A stretch of 64,000 nt of DNA from Ferruginibacter paludis (GCF_030409685.1 NZ_JAUFQJ010000015.1:124001-188000); one strand, 5' to 3'; counted from the stretch's first letter, positions 43,490-54,285 are shown. Translations and numbers: made by a program. Notes: generated by a model from the sequence alone, not told the origin.

Positions 43490-45658
43490 ATGCACCTGCA
43501 AACAAAAAACTGGCTGCCTTTGGCAATTATAACAATGGCGGCTTTATCATGTAATAACAAATCAACTTTGAAACAAACCTCTTACAACTGGCCAGCTCAT
43601 ATCGCACCGCCGGTATGCGAAATAAAACCGAAAGAATTAATCGCCCACGGCGATACAAGAACAGATAATTATTACTGGCTAAATGACTTTTTTAAGAAAG
43701 GTCCTGACAGTACCAAAGTAGTTGATTACCTGGTGGCTGAAAATAAATATTACGACACCATGATGTCGGGCACAAAGGCATTGCAGGAAAAATTGTATCT
43801 GGAGATGAAAGCCCGCATAAAAGAAAAGGATGAGTCCGTGCCATTTTTTAAACAGGGCTATTTTTATTACAGCAGGCAGGTAGAAGGCAAAGATTATTTT
43901 GTGTACTGCAGAAAAAAAGGAACATTGGGTGCGCCTGAAGAAGTATTGCTCGATGTGAATGCGATGGCGGAAGGACATAACTATTTCTCAGCTACCGGCT
44001 TTGCCATCAGTCCGGATAATAATTTGCTGGCTTATGGCATTGATATGCTGTCAAGAAGGGAATACACCATCTACATAAAAAATCTGCAGACGGGTGAAAT
44101 TTATAAAGATGCCATCACAGATACTGAGGCCGACCCGGTTTGGGCCAACGATAACAAAACTATTTTTTACACTGCAAAAAATCCGGTCACCTTGTTGTCA
44201 GAAAAAATAAAAAAACATGAGCTTGAAACCGACGCGATGCAGGATAAAATTGTATACGAAGAAAAAGATCCCAGCAATTATATTGGCGTAAGCAAAACCA
44301 AATCAGACAAGTACATTTTAATCACTTCACAGGCAACTTTATCGTCAGAAATAAAATGGATCAATGCCGATAAACCGGGTGATGCATTTGCGGTTTTTCA
44401 GCCACGCATGAAAGAAGTGTTGTACGATGTGGATCATGCCAATAACCAGTTCTACATCCGCACCAACCTGCATGCAAAAAACTTTAAAATAGTCACCTGC
44501 CCCGAAGATAAAAAAGACACCAGCAACTGGAAAGATATGGTGCCGCACAGCGACAGTATCCTGGTGCAGAATTTTGAATTGTTCAAAAATTTCATGACGG
44601 TGTCTGAAAGAATCAACGGACTTACACAACTCCATATCATCAGCCTGAAAGACAATGCCAGTCACTATCTCGCCTTTGATGAACCAGCCTATACGGCCAG
44701 TATTGGTACCAACGCAGATTACAATACAGATGTGCTGCGGTTTAATTATACCTCCTTAACAACACCAGCTTCTGTGTATGATTATAACATGGTTTCAAAA
44801 GAAAAGAAGCTAATGAAACAACAGGAAGTGCTGGGGGATTTTAAAGTGGGCGATTATACAACTGAGCGTGCATTTGCTACGGCCAAAGATGGTACAAAAA
44901 TCCCTATCTCTATCGTATACAAAAAGGGCTTTAATAAAGATGGCAATGCGCCCGCGCTGTTGTATGCTTATGGTAGTTATGGCGCCAGTACAGACGCCGC
45001 TTTCAACAGTATAAGGTTAAGTCTGCTCAACCGCGGTTTTGCTTTTGCCATTGCGCATATTCGTGGTGGCCAGGAGATGGGCCGTTACTGGTACGAGGAT
45101 GGAAAAATGATGAAAAAGAAAAACACTTTTACCGATTTTATCGATTGCGCTCAATGGCTGCTGGACAATAAATATACCAGCACCAAACATTTGTACATCA
45201 ACGGCGGCAGTGCCGGCGGCTTGCTGATGGGTGCCGTAGTAAATATGCGTCCCGATCTTTGGAACGGCGTAATTGCAGCCGTGCCTTTTGTGGATGTGGT
45301 CACTACCATGAGCGATCCATCCATACCGCTTACCACCAATGAATACGATGAATGGGGCAACCCCGCCAACAAGGAAAGTTACGACTACATGAAGAGCTAT
45401 TCGCCCTACGACAATGTAGAAAAGAAAGCCTATCCAAATATGCTTGTAACAACGGGCTTACACGATAGCCAGGTACAATATTTTGAGCCCGCTAAATGGG
45501 TAGCCAAATTAAGAGCCATGAAAACAGACAGCAATAAATTGTTTCTGTACACCAACATGGACGCCGGTCACGGAGGCGCTTCCGGAAGGTTTAAACCATT
45601 AAAAGATAAGGCAAGAGAGTACGCGTTTTTTCTTGCACTGGAAGGCATTAACGAATAA
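43490..45658 (+). CDS. Prolyl oligopeptidase-family lipoprotein (S9A)
   Basis: 722 residues. A lipoprotein signal (MAALSCNNK, lipobox LSC) puts it in the envelope. The seven-bladed propeller (about 70-430) precedes the alpha/beta-hydrolase catalytic domain: GGSAGG nucleophile elbow (serine about 570), the acid in TTGLHDSQVQYFEP and histidine in MDAGHGGASGRF. ALLYAYGSYGAS and HIRGGQEMGRYWYEDG are typical of the prolyl oligopeptidase/oligopeptidase B group. It cleaves short proline- or basic-residue-containing peptides. A good terminator follows. Confidence 0.95.
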   Translation: MHLQTKNWLPLAIITMAALSCNNKSTLKQTSYNWPAHIAPPVCEIKPKELIAHGDTRTDNYYWLNDFFKKGPDSTKVVDYLVAENKYYDTMMSGTKALQEKLYLEMKARIKEKDESVPFFKQGYFYYSRQVEGKDYFVYCRKKGTLGAPEEVLLDVNAMAEGHNYFSATGFAISPDNNLLAYGIDMLSRREYTIYIKNLQTGEIYKDAITDTEADPVWANDNKTIFYTAKNPVTLLSEKIKKHELETDAMQDKIVYEEKDPSNYIGVSKTKSDKYILITSQATLSSEIKWINADKPGDAFAVFQPRMKEVLYDVDHANNQFYIRTNLHAKNFKIVTCPEDKKDTSNWKDMVPHSDSILVQNFELFKNFMTVSERINGLTQLHIISLKDNASHYLAFDEPAYTASIGTNADYNTDVLRFNYTSLTTPASVYDYNMVSKEKKLMKQQEVLGDFKVGDYTTERAFATAKDGTKIPISIVYKKGFNKDGNAPALLYAYGSYGASTDAAFNSIRLSLLNRGFAFAIAHIRGGQEMGRYWYEDGKMMKKKNTFTDFIDCAQWLLDNKYTSTKHLYINGGSAGGLLMGAVVNMRPDLWNGVIAAVPFVDVVTTMSDPSIPLTTNEYDEWGNPANKESYDYMKSYSPYDNVEKKAYPNMLVTTGLHDSQVQYFEPAKWVAKLRAMKTDSNKLFLYTNMDAGHGGASGRFKPLKDKAREYAFFLALEGINE

Positions 45659-45677
45659 CAGATCAGTCTAAAAAAGT

Positions 45678-45707
45678 AAAAGCCGAAGTTTAATCGCTTC
45701 GGCTTTT
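45678..45707 (+). terminator. Terminator of the S9 peptidase gene
   Basis: AAAAGCCGAAG and CTTCGGCTTTT, 11-bp stem with an 8-base loop and T-run. Confidence 0.88.
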
Positions 45708-45760
45708 GTATTATCTGTGATGTTATTTTTATTTTGTCTGGGCTAAGAAGCTATGTGGTA

Positions 45761-45792
45761 AATTCTTGCGTCGCCCTCTTGTACGTTATACC
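45761..45792 (-). repeat. Dispersed repeat, copy C
   Basis: Minus-strand copy with core GTACAAGAGGGCGACGCAAG. It lies in the 365-bp gap before the first PSD1 gene, which otherwise shows only a terminator and AT-rich sequence. Confidence 0.7.
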
Positions 45793-46023
45793 TATTTGGT
45801 TCATTGAGTTTGGTAATTGAAGTCATTAATTATGTTTGTAATTTTTAACACATTGCGAAATAGACTAATAATTTTTTGGTTCCATGCTTGCCTTAAAATT
45901 AATGTTCTCAAATGTTCCTTTTTTCTGCTTATCTCTACGCATGAATGAACTTTTTGTATTTAAACCAGATGAGGTTAATTCGGCCAATTATCGTTAATTT
46001 TAATAAGCAAAAACGAAAATTCA

Positions 46024-48783
46024 ATGCCTGCCTTTCTCTCTAAAAAAATCACTGTTGTGGCTATCTTGTTCCTCGTGGCGGGCAGTAGTTTTTTGTATAT
46101 CACCAAAAAACCACCAGTTGATTTTACAACAGAGGTTAAACCCATCTTCAACAAAAACTGCATTACCTGCCATGGCGGCGTAAAACAAAAAGGCGGCTTT
46201 AGCCTGCTCTTCCGCGAAGAAGCGCTGGCCATTACAAAATCCGGTAAGCCGGCCATCATACCCGGCGACGCCGGCAGCAGCGAAATGCTCAGGCGGCTGT
46301 CATTGAAAGATCCGGAAGAACGGATGCCTTATAAACACGATCATTTATCAGCAGCAGATATCGAAATCCTCACCCGCTGGATTAATGAAGGCGCCCATTG
46401 GGGCGAGCACTGGGCCTATGCACCAGTTAAAGAAACGCCTGTTCCGCAGCCAGCAACTTTTTTTGGTTTATTTAAAACCAGCAGCAAATGGGCCAGCAAC
46501 GAAGTAGATAATTTTATTGAAGCCAAACGGAAAGCAGCCGGAGTATCCGCTTCACCGCAGGCCAATAAAGAAACCCTGCTGCGTCGTGCCGCATTGGATA
46601 TCATCGGCATGCCTGCGCCTGAAAATATTGCCCAACAATACCTGATTGACAGCAGCGACAAAGCTTATCAAAACCTGGTTGATTCCTTGCTGGCATCGCC
46701 GCATTATGGTGAAAAATGGGCTGCACTCTGGATGGATCTTGCACGCTATGCAGACACCAAAGGCTACGAACGGGACGATACCCGGAACATCTGGCATTAC
46801 CGCGACTGGCTCATCAATGCCTTTAACCGGGATATTCCTTATGATAGTTTTCTTACCAAACAAATAGCCGGCGATTTATTACCGGGGGCAACCGACGAAG
46901 ACTTCATTGCAACAGCTTTTCAACGCAACACTATGACCAATGATGAAGGCGGTACAGATAATGAAGAGTTCAGAACAGCAGCCGTAATGGACAGGGTGAA
47001 CACCACCTGGCAGGCCACCATGGGAACAACTTTTGCCTGCGTGCAATGCCATAGTCATCCCTACGATCCATTTAAGCATGAAGACTACTATAAGTTCCTG
47101 GCGTTTTATAATGACAGTCGCGATGAAGATACTGAAGCAGATTATCCCTTATTACGGCATTACAATGATAGCTTGCAAAAAGAATTGCTGGCCGTAACTA
47201 ACTGGCTCCAAAGCAATGCTTCTCCTGCCAAAGCAAAGGAAGCCTATGTATTTTTAAAAACATGGGGACCCGCTTACAACAGCCTTACCTGCGATAGTTT
47301 TACCAATAGCGAATTGTCCGATACCAAATGGCTGGCCTTGCGCAACAAGGCGCTGTGCCGGCTAAAAAATGTGGACCTTACCAACCGCACACAATTGATT
47401 TTCCGGTACCAAGGTTATGCTGCAGGCGGTACCTGGCAAATACATATTGATGAGCCAACCGGTCCTGTTATTGCAAATGTTCCACTGAAGCAAACAAAAA
47501 ATGGCTGGACAATTAACGAGACCAACATCATTCCACAAACTGGTTTTCATAATTTATATTTTACCTACATCAATCCTTTGCTTAAAAAACCGGAAGCTAC
47601 CGGTGCGTTATTCGACTGGTTTTATTTTACAAACGAACTCGCTTCCGCCAGCAAGCCGGGTTATGACAGTGTTGAAAAAAAATACTGGCGTCTGCTGAAT
47701 GCCGATGTGCCCACTACGCCGGTAATGATGGATAACCCCGCCAACCTGCACCGCACGTCTTATGTATTTGAACGAGGCAACTGGCTTGTAAAAGGTGCGG
47801 CCGTGCAGCCGGATATTCCGAAATCGTTGGGCAAGCTACCGGCCAATGCGCCGGCAAACAGGCTGGGCATGGCGCAATGGTTAACGTCTGACCAAAATCC
47901 CCTGACTGCACGCACAATGGTCAACCGAGTATGGGAACAATTGTTTGGCACCGGCCTGGTGGAAACGCTGGAGGATATGGGCTCACAGGGCACAACACCT
48001 ACGCACCAGGAACTGCTGGACTGGCTAAGCTATCGCTTTATGCATGGTGATCAATGGAGCGTAAAAAAGTTAATCAAAACAATTGTACTCAGCAGTACAT
48101 ACCGGCAGGATTCAAAAATAACGGTGGAGCAATTACAGAAAGATCCGTTGGATAAATTCTACGCACGCTATCCAAGGGTTCGCTTATCCGCTGAGCAAAT
48201 CAGGGACCAGGCACTTTGCATCAGCGGCGTGATCAGCAATAAAATGTTTGGCCCCAGTGTTTTTCCTTACCAGCCAAAAGGCATTTGGCTTTCGCCCTGG
48301 AATGGTGCCGAGTGGGTGCAAAGTAAAAATGAAGATCAGTACCGCCGGGCCTTGTATACTTACTGGAAAAGGTCCGCGGCGTATCCCTCTATGTTAACCT
48401 TCGATGGCGTTTCCCGCGAAGTATGCACCGTGCGCCGCATCCGTACCAACACGCCATTGCAGGCGCTCACAGCCTTGAATGATTCAGCTTATATTGACTT
48501 GGCGCGGCATTTTGCGTACCGCATGCAAACCCTTGCCGGCAGCGAGGTAGCCAAACAAATTAAGACCGGTTTTAAACTCGCTACTCATCATGAAATAGAC
48601 GCAGGCAGTTTACAGGCATTGACCAATTTGTATAAAAAAGGGTATGATCAATTTAAAAATAACGCAGATAACACCTGCGAAATGGTGGGTGGCATCAACG
48701 AACATACCAACCCCGAAACTGCTGCCCTGATTGTTGTTGCAAATGCGATATTGAACCTGGATGAAGTGGTGACGAAGAATTGA
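46024..48783 (+). CDS. PSD1-type cytochrome/DUF1549/DUF1553 protein (copy 1)
   Basis: 919 residues. A membrane anchor (about 8-27), then a planctomycete-type cytochrome domain with CITCHG (C47, heme-binding CxxCH), DUF1549 (about 150-370, containing a second CxxCH, CVQCHSHPYDPF), a carbohydrate-binding-like insertion (about 420-560, HIDEPTGPVIANV) and DUF1553 (about 600-890, NRLGMAQWLTSDQNPLTARTMVNR in parts). The family is abundant in Planctomycetes and found in some Bacteroidota; it is exported and linked to DUF1501 genes. Its reaction is unknown. A close paralog lies 1.2 kb downstream. Confidence 0.9.
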   Translation: MPAFLSKKITVVAILFLVAGSSFLYITKKPPVDFTTEVKPIFNKNCITCHGGVKQKGGFSLLFREEALAITKSGKPAIIPGDAGSSEMLRRLSLKDPEERMPYKHDHLSAADIEILTRWINEGAHWGEHWAYAPVKETPVPQPATFFGLFKTSSKWASNEVDNFIEAKRKAAGVSASPQANKETLLRRAALDIIGMPAPENIAQQYLIDSSDKAYQNLVDSLLASPHYGEKWAALWMDLARYADTKGYERDDTRNIWHYRDWLINAFNRDIPYDSFLTKQIAGDLLPGATDEDFIATAFQRNTMTNDEGGTDNEEFRTAAVMDRVNTTWQATMGTTFACVQCHSHPYDPFKHEDYYKFLAFYNDSRDEDTEADYPLLRHYNDSLQKELLAVTNWLQSNASPAKAKEAYVFLKTWGPAYNSLTCDSFTNSELSDTKWLALRNKALCRLKNVDLTNRTQLIFRYQGYAAGGTWQIHIDEPTGPVIANVPLKQTKNGWTINETNIIPQTGFHNLYFTYINPLLKKPEATGALFDWFYFTNELASASKPGYDSVEKKYWRLLNADVPTTPVMMDNPANLHRTSYVFERGNWLVKGAAVQPDIPKSLGKLPANAPANRLGMAQWLTSDQNPLTARTMVNRVWEQLFGTGLVETLEDMGSQGTTPTHQELLDWLSYRFMHGDQWSVKKLIKTIVLSSTYRQDSKITVEQLQKDPLDKFYARYPRVRLSAEQIRDQALCISGVISNKMFGPSVFPYQPKGIWLSPWNGAEWVQSKNEDQYRRALYTYWKRSAAYPSMLTFDGVSREVCTVRRIRTNTPLQALTALNDSAYIDLARHFAYRMQTLAGSEVAKQIKTGFKLATHHEIDAGSLQALTNLYKKGYDQFKNNADNTCEMVGGINEHTNPETAALIVVANAILNLDEVVTKN

Positions 48784-48836
48784 AAGTTTACCCTGAATTA
48801 AATATTCCATTCAGGTCAATGCATGTGCCAGCTACC

Positions 48837-49715
48837 TCATTTATTAAATGGATGATAGGACATCCAATCCACCTCCAGTTCGTAAGGTTGATTTGGTTTT
48901 TCTATTGAACTGGGATTAGTTTGAACGGGCCAGTTGTTCGTGTGCCAGAAGTTCATCCTGTAATGGCTATGATTTTGCGGTATCCCCCTTTGCGATCCCT
49001 GGTAATCCCACAGTATAATTTTTTCATTGGTCACAGGGTGCAATATCCACCAGCGCAGGCGGTCCGGGTACCAGTCAAAACCATAGGTATAAAATTTTAA
49101 AGAAGCATTGTAACCGGGTATCGGTGCGATGGATGCCGGCTGACTTTGCATCCCAGTCAATTGCTCACTTGCGCCATTATAATTTTCTTTATACTCCGTG
49201 GTGTAAATGATTCCCTTGGCCAGGTTGATGGTGCGGCCGATTCTTTTTAAAGTGCTTTCGTGTCCTGTCCATGTTCCAATATAAATTACTTGCGGGTCAG
49301 CAATTAACCATTCAAAATCGATTTCACTGAGGCCGGGAATGCTATCAACGTGATAGGTAAAATACCCGACCACTGCTCCGGCATTGGGCTGTGTTTTTAC
49401 AACATCAGGTATTTTAAGCCTTGCTGAATAAGTGCCAAAATGGGTAAAGTTGTTTGAAATAATTTCTGGTCCACGCCCGGGCCCGGCAGAGTCCGTCGGA
49501 TCAATCTTAAAAGAAAGTATTTTAGTACCTTGTTCTGTGATTGAATTTACTCCGAGTGCCTTTTTAAAATCAGCAGCATTGCCAGTTGAGCCATACCTGA
49601 AAATTTTTGAAGCAGGGTTATTGAAATTTTCAACAAATGATCCCTCCTCTTTAATTTTTTGAGCCTGGATAAAATGGTAATTCAAGAAAAATATCATTAT
49701 CAATAAGTACTTCAC
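48837..49715 (-). CDS. Glycoside hydrolase family 16-like protein
   Basis: About 292 residues from GTG 49715, which gives a compact signal peptide (MKYLLIMIFFLNYHFIQAQ); an ATG at 49766 gives a longer start. The GH16 catalytic motif EIDFE is in LSEIDFEWLIADP (near residue 160). GAVVGYFTYHVDSIPGLSEIDFEW in parts and the WYPDRLRWWI strand fit the jelly-roll of endo-beta-glucanases, kappa-carrageenases and agarases. It would hydrolyse a beta-linked polysaccharide outside the cytoplasm. It is inserted between the two PSD1 paralogs on the opposite strand, suggesting a link to polysaccharide use. Confidence 0.82.
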   Translation of the reverse strand: MKYLLIMIFFLNYHFIQAQKIKEEGSFVENFNNPASKIFRYGSTGNAADFKKALGVNSITEQGTKILSFKIDPTDSAGPGRGPEIISNNFTHFGTYSARLKIPDVVKTQPNAGAVVGYFTYHVDSIPGLSEIDFEWLIADPQVIYIGTWTGHESTLKRIGRTINLAKGIIYTTEYKENYNGASEQLTGMQSQPASIAPIPGYNASLKFYTYGFDWYPDRLRWWILHPVTNEKIILWDYQGSQRGIPQNHSHYRMNFWHTNNWPVQTNPSSIEKPNQPYELEVDWMSYHPFNK

Positions 49716-49945
49716 GTGTCTTTTTTTTATGTCAATAAATGGCTGAACTGTACAAAAAAGATTCAACCTGATGGAAGATTATTATGGTTATTATTAACTC
49801 TAAATTTACACAGAAACTTAATAATACAGCAGTCAGATTCTTCGGGTCAATTCGTGCATATACACCAAATAATTTTTTAAAAACATTCTTCCATACAAAG
49901 TTTTAACTTTAAGGGTAACATTTATACTCAACCTGCTCTTCCGGC

Positions 49946-52696
49946 ATGCATAAAAAAATCATCTTTATTGTTTTGATATTGGTTGCCCTGGCGGCGAGCA
50001 GCTGGCTGATCGGCATCCGGAAATCAACCATCGATTTTACAACCCAGGTAAAACCTATCATCAATAAAAATTGTATTACCTGCCACGGCGGGGTAAAACA
50101 GAAAGGTGGTTTTAGTTTATTGTTTCGAGAAGAAGCGCTGGCCAAAACCAAATCAGGCAAACAGGCGATTATACCCGGTGATCCTGAACACAGCGAAATG
50201 ATCCGCCGTTTAACCCTGAAAGATCCCGAAGAACGGATGCCTTATAAACATGATGCACTCAGCAAAGAAGATATTGAAATCTTGTCAACCTGGATAAAAC
50301 AGGGTGCAGCCTGGGGCCAGCACTGGGCCTATGCCCCGGTAAAGGAAGTCGCTGTTCCACAGGCCAAAAGTTTCTTTGGTTTAATCAATAAAAAAAGTGA
50401 CTGGGTAAAAAACGAAGTTGATTATTTTATAGAACAAAAACTGAATGAACAGGATTTAAAACCATCGCCGCAGGCCGATAAAAAAACGCTGTTAAGAAGG
50501 GTTAGCCTGGATTTAATTGGTATGCCGTCTTCAGAAAATATTGCGCAGCAGTTTCTGAATGATAGCAGCAACAAAGCCTATGAAAATCTGGTTGACTCCT
50601 TACTGGCTTCGCCGCATTATGGTGAAAAATGGACCAGCATGTGGCTTGATCTGGCACGTTATGCCGACACCAAAGGCTATGAGGCAGACATGGGCAGAAA
50701 CATCTGGAAATACCGTGATTGGCTCATCGAAAATTTCAATGCAGACAAACCCTATAACCAATTTTTGGTGGAGCAAATTGCCGGCGATTTGTTGCCGGAT
50801 GCAACAGACGATGACTATATCGCCACCGCTTTTCACCGCAACAGCATGACAAATGATGAAGGTGGAACCGACAATGAAGAGTTTAGAACCGCCGCCGTAA
50901 TGGATCGGGTAAACACCACCTGGCAGGGATTGATGGGCACTAGTTTTGGTTGTGTGCAATGCCACAGTCACCCGTACGACCCGTTTAAGCATGATGACTA
51001 TTATAAGTTCATGGCTTTTTTCAACAACGCAAGAGATGAAGACTCTCAAGCCGATTATCCCTTGTTGCGGCAATACTCCGGCAGGGACAGCGCCACCATT
51101 TTTCGCTTAACAAAATGGATTACCGGCAATTCATCGGCTGATACAGCCAAAGCCTATTATACTTTTTTAAAAACATGGCAGCCAACCATCAACTCCTTGC
51201 AATGTAACCAGTTTGTAAATGCAGCCCTTGTAAGTAGCTGGTATGCAGGCATGCGCAATAATGGTTCCTGCAGGTTACAGCATGTTGATCTCAGCAATAA
51301 ACAGGAGTTATTGTTTCGCTATACTTCGTCTGTAAATAATGGTGTTTGGACCATTCATACCGATTCTTTAAACGGTCCGGTTTTAACTACCGTACAAATT
51401 GCGCCGGTAAAAGAAGGCTGGAAAATTGCCAATACTAAAATCAAAGCGACCAATGGCTTTCATGATCTCTATTTTACCTATAAAAATAGCAGCCTGAAGA
51501 CACCGGAACAAACCGGCGTTTTGTTTGAATGGTTTCGTTTTAAAGAAGCCTTTCCCGGCAAAGAAAAACCGGGATACGATTCTGCCTACAGCTGGTTTTG
51601 GCAACTGGTGAACGCAAAAGTTACCACAACCCCGGTGATGTTTGAAAACCCACCGGACATGCATCGTACTTCGTATATTTTCAATCGTGGTAACTGGCTT
51701 GTAAAAGGCGACGCGGTGGAACCGGATGTACCTAAATCGCTCAACCCTTTTCCTGCCAATGCACCCAAAAACAGGCTTGGCCTGGCCATGTGGTTAACGG
51801 CAGAACAAAACCCATTAACAGCCCGAACCATGGTGAATCGTATATGGGAACAACTGTTTGGAAACGGACTGGCAGAAACGCTGGAAGACCTGGGTTCGCA
51901 GGGCATTGCGCCAACGCATGTTGAACTGCTTGACTGGCTCAGTTACCGGTTTATGCACCAGGATAACTGGAGCGTTAAAAAACTGATCCGTACAATTGTG
52001 ATGAGTGCTGCCTATCAGCAGGATTCAAAACTCCCGCCTGAATTACAGCAAAAAGATCCTTACAATAAATTATATGCCCGCGGATCAAGGGTACGTTTAT
52101 CAGCCGAACAGGTCCGCGACCAAAGCTTAAGCATCAGCGGCTTGCTGAACCAGGCAATTGGTGGTCCCAGCGTTTATCCCTGGCAGCCAAACGGTATCTG
52201 GCTTTCGCCCTGGAACGGTGAAGAATGGCAACAGCCAAAAGGAAACGAACAGTATCGCCGTGCACTGTATATTTTCTGGAAACGTTCAGCACCTTACCCA
52301 TCTATGATGACATTTGACGGTGTGGCACGTGAAGTGTGTACCGCCAGGCGCATCCGCACCAATACACCTTTGCAGGCGCTCACCACATTGAATGATTCTG
52401 CGTATATTGACATCGCAAGAAACTTCGCTTACCGTATTCAGGCCGTTGCCGGGAAAGAAACCAGTGAGCAAATAAAAAAGGGATTTCAGCTGGCAACCAT
52501 GCATGATATTGATGCAAAAAGTTTACAGGCTTTATTAAATTTATACAACACTGCTTTCAATAAATTTAAAAAAGATGAAGAGAAAACATGTGAGCTGATT
52601 GGAGCACCGAATGAACACAACAATCCGGAAACAGCCGCATTAACGGTCGTGGCCAATGCAATGCTGAACCTGGACGAAGTGGTGACGAAAAACTAG
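49946..52696 (+). CDS. PSD1-type cytochrome/DUF1549/DUF1553 protein (copy 2)
   Basis: 916 residues with the same plan as copy 1: anchor (about 6-23), CITCHG heme site (C43), second CxxCH (CVQCHSHPYDPF) in DUF1549, insertion domain, DUF1553. Long stretches are identical, for example CITCHGGVKQKGGFSLLFR, and the C-terminus LNLDEVVTKN is shared. The insertion domain differs most, so the pair probably arose by duplication followed by divergence of the recognition part (inference). The DUF1501 gene follows 80 bp downstream, probably cotranscribed. Confidence 0.9.
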   Translation: MHKKIIFIVLILVALAASSWLIGIRKSTIDFTTQVKPIINKNCITCHGGVKQKGGFSLLFREEALAKTKSGKQAIIPGDPEHSEMIRRLTLKDPEERMPYKHDALSKEDIEILSTWIKQGAAWGQHWAYAPVKEVAVPQAKSFFGLINKKSDWVKNEVDYFIEQKLNEQDLKPSPQADKKTLLRRVSLDLIGMPSSENIAQQFLNDSSNKAYENLVDSLLASPHYGEKWTSMWLDLARYADTKGYEADMGRNIWKYRDWLIENFNADKPYNQFLVEQIAGDLLPDATDDDYIATAFHRNSMTNDEGGTDNEEFRTAAVMDRVNTTWQGLMGTSFGCVQCHSHPYDPFKHDDYYKFMAFFNNARDEDSQADYPLLRQYSGRDSATIFRLTKWITGNSSADTAKAYYTFLKTWQPTINSLQCNQFVNAALVSSWYAGMRNNGSCRLQHVDLSNKQELLFRYTSSVNNGVWTIHTDSLNGPVLTTVQIAPVKEGWKIANTKIKATNGFHDLYFTYKNSSLKTPEQTGVLFEWFRFKEAFPGKEKPGYDSAYSWFWQLVNAKVTTTPVMFENPPDMHRTSYIFNRGNWLVKGDAVEPDVPKSLNPFPANAPKNRLGLAMWLTAEQNPLTARTMVNRIWEQLFGNGLAETLEDLGSQGIAPTHVELLDWLSYRFMHQDNWSVKKLIRTIVMSAAYQQDSKLPPELQQKDPYNKLYARGSRVRLSAEQVRDQSLSISGLLNQAIGGPSVYPWQPNGIWLSPWNGEEWQQPKGNEQYRRALYIFWKRSAPYPSMMTFDGVAREVCTARRIRTNTPLQALTTLNDSAYIDIARNFAYRIQAVAGKETSEQIKKGFQLATMHDIDAKSLQALLNLYNTAFNKFKKDEEKTCELIGAPNEHNNPETAALTVVANAMLNLDEVVTKN

Positions 52697-52776
52697 GGAA
52701 CAATTATGAGTGATGATTTATAAATGATGTTATAGAGCAGAACTAATTGCAGTAGATAACACAACAAACTATTACA

Positions 52777-54285
52777 ATGACACAAAAACAATTACACCAG
52801 CAGCGGTTGATAAGGGAGGCTGAAAAAGCCGTGATGCAGATGAATACCCGCCGCCACTTTTTAAAAGAAAGTGCAATGGGTTTGGGTGCGCTGGCATTGG
52901 GCTCGCTGTTTGGAAGCTGCGCCGGCAAAGGGCCGCAGAGCAGCAGTGTAGCGTTTGATCCTGCTCATCCGCTGATGCCCAAGTTGCCGCCTTTTGCCGC
53001 CAAAGCAAAAAGCGTGATTTACCTGCATATGGCAGGCGCCCCATCGCAACTGGAGCTGTTTGACTACAAGCCCGAGCTGATGAAAATGGATGGACAGGAT
53101 TGTCCGCAGTCATTACTGGAAGGAAAGAAGTTTGCTTTTATCAGAGGTGTTCCTAAAATGCTGGGGCCGCAGGCAAAGTTTGCGCAGCATGGCAACTCCC
53201 GTGCATGGGTAAGCGAAAATATGCCGCACCTGGCTTCTATTGTAGATGAAATAAGTTTTTTAAAAGCAGTTACTACCGACCAGTTTAACCATGCACCGGC
53301 ACAGCTGATGGTGCATACGGGTTCGGCACGTTTAGGCAGACCCAGTATTGGATCGTGGGCTACTTATGGCTTGGGTACAGAGAATCAAAACTTGCCCGGA
53401 TTTGTGGTGTTAACCAGTGGAGGAAAAAATCCCGATGCAGGTAAAAGCGTGTGGGGAAGCGGCTTTTTGCCAAGCGTATACCAGGGCGTTCAATGCAGAA
53501 GCGAAGGCGATCCGGTATTGTTTATTAAAGATCCGGAAGGTATGGACAGGGACCTTCGCAAAGCAAGTATTGATGCCATTAACCAGGTAAATGCAGAAGA
53601 ATATAAAACCTACAATGATCCTGAAATTTTATCAAGGATATCGCAATATGAAATGGCTTATAAGATGCAGATAGCTGCACCGGAAGTGATGAACATTAAC
53701 AATGAGGCTGCTTATATTCATGAAATGTATGGCACCAAACCCGGCCACGGATGTTTCGCCAACAATGTACTGCTTGCAAGAAAATTAGTGGAGAAAGGTG
53801 TTCGCTTTGTACAATTATTTGACTGGGGCTGGGATAGTCACGGTACCGATGCCAGCCTTGCAATTGACCTCGGCTTTATCAATAAATGCCGCTCGGTAGA
53901 TAAATGTATCACGGCTTTAATACTTGATTTAAAGCAACGAGGTTTGCTGGAAGAAACGTTGGTGGTTTGGGGTGGTGAATTTGGCAGAACGCCGATGATG
54001 GAAAACAGGGAAGGCAAACAAAATCCTTACAAGGGTAGGGATCATCATACAGAAGCATTTACCATGTGGATGGCAGGCGCCGGTATCAAAAAAGGGTTCT
54101 CTTATGGAGAGACAGATGAAATTGGTTATAGCGCCATCAGTGGTAAAGTTGAGCCCTTTGATATTCAGGCAACGATTTTAAATCAACTGGGTTTTGATCA
54201 TGAAAAACTAACCTATGATTTCCAGGGAAGGCCATTCAGGTTAACTGATACGAGAGGAAAAGTAATTACTGATATTTTAAGCTAG
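52777..54285 (+). CDS. DUF1501 protein, Tat-exported lipoprotein-like
   Basis: 502 residues. The N-terminus shows a twin-arginine motif (NTRRHFLKES, RR at 25-26) and a lipobox-like LFGSC (C48). The body is an alkaline-phosphatase/sulfatase-like fold of DUF1501: YLHMAGAPSQLELFDYKP (about 84-101), HDG-like segment LFDWGWDSHGTD (about 347-358), and VVWGGEFGRTPM (about 398-409). DUF1501 proteins almost always follow DUF1549/DUF1553 genes. The reaction is unknown; metal-dependent hydrolysis is inferred from the fold. Confidence 0.92.
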   Translation: MTQKQLHQQRLIREAEKAVMQMNTRRHFLKESAMGLGALALGSLFGSCAGKGPQSSSVAFDPAHPLMPKLPPFAAKAKSVIYLHMAGAPSQLELFDYKPELMKMDGQDCPQSLLEGKKFAFIRGVPKMLGPQAKFAQHGNSRAWVSENMPHLASIVDEISFLKAVTTDQFNHAPAQLMVHTGSARLGRPSIGSWATYGLGTENQNLPGFVVLTSGGKNPDAGKSVWGSGFLPSVYQGVQCRSEGDPVLFIKDPEGMDRDLRKASIDAINQVNAEEYKTYNDPEILSRISQYEMAYKMQIAAPEVMNINNEAAYIHEMYGTKPGHGCFANNVLLARKLVEKGVRFVQLFDWGWDSHGTDASLAIDLGFINKCRSVDKCITALILDLKQRGLLEETLVVWGGEFGRTPMMENREGKQNPYKGRDHHTEAFTMWMAGAGIKKGFSYGETDEIGYSAISGKVEPFDIQATILNQLGFDHEKLTYDFQGRPFRLTDTRGKVITDILS

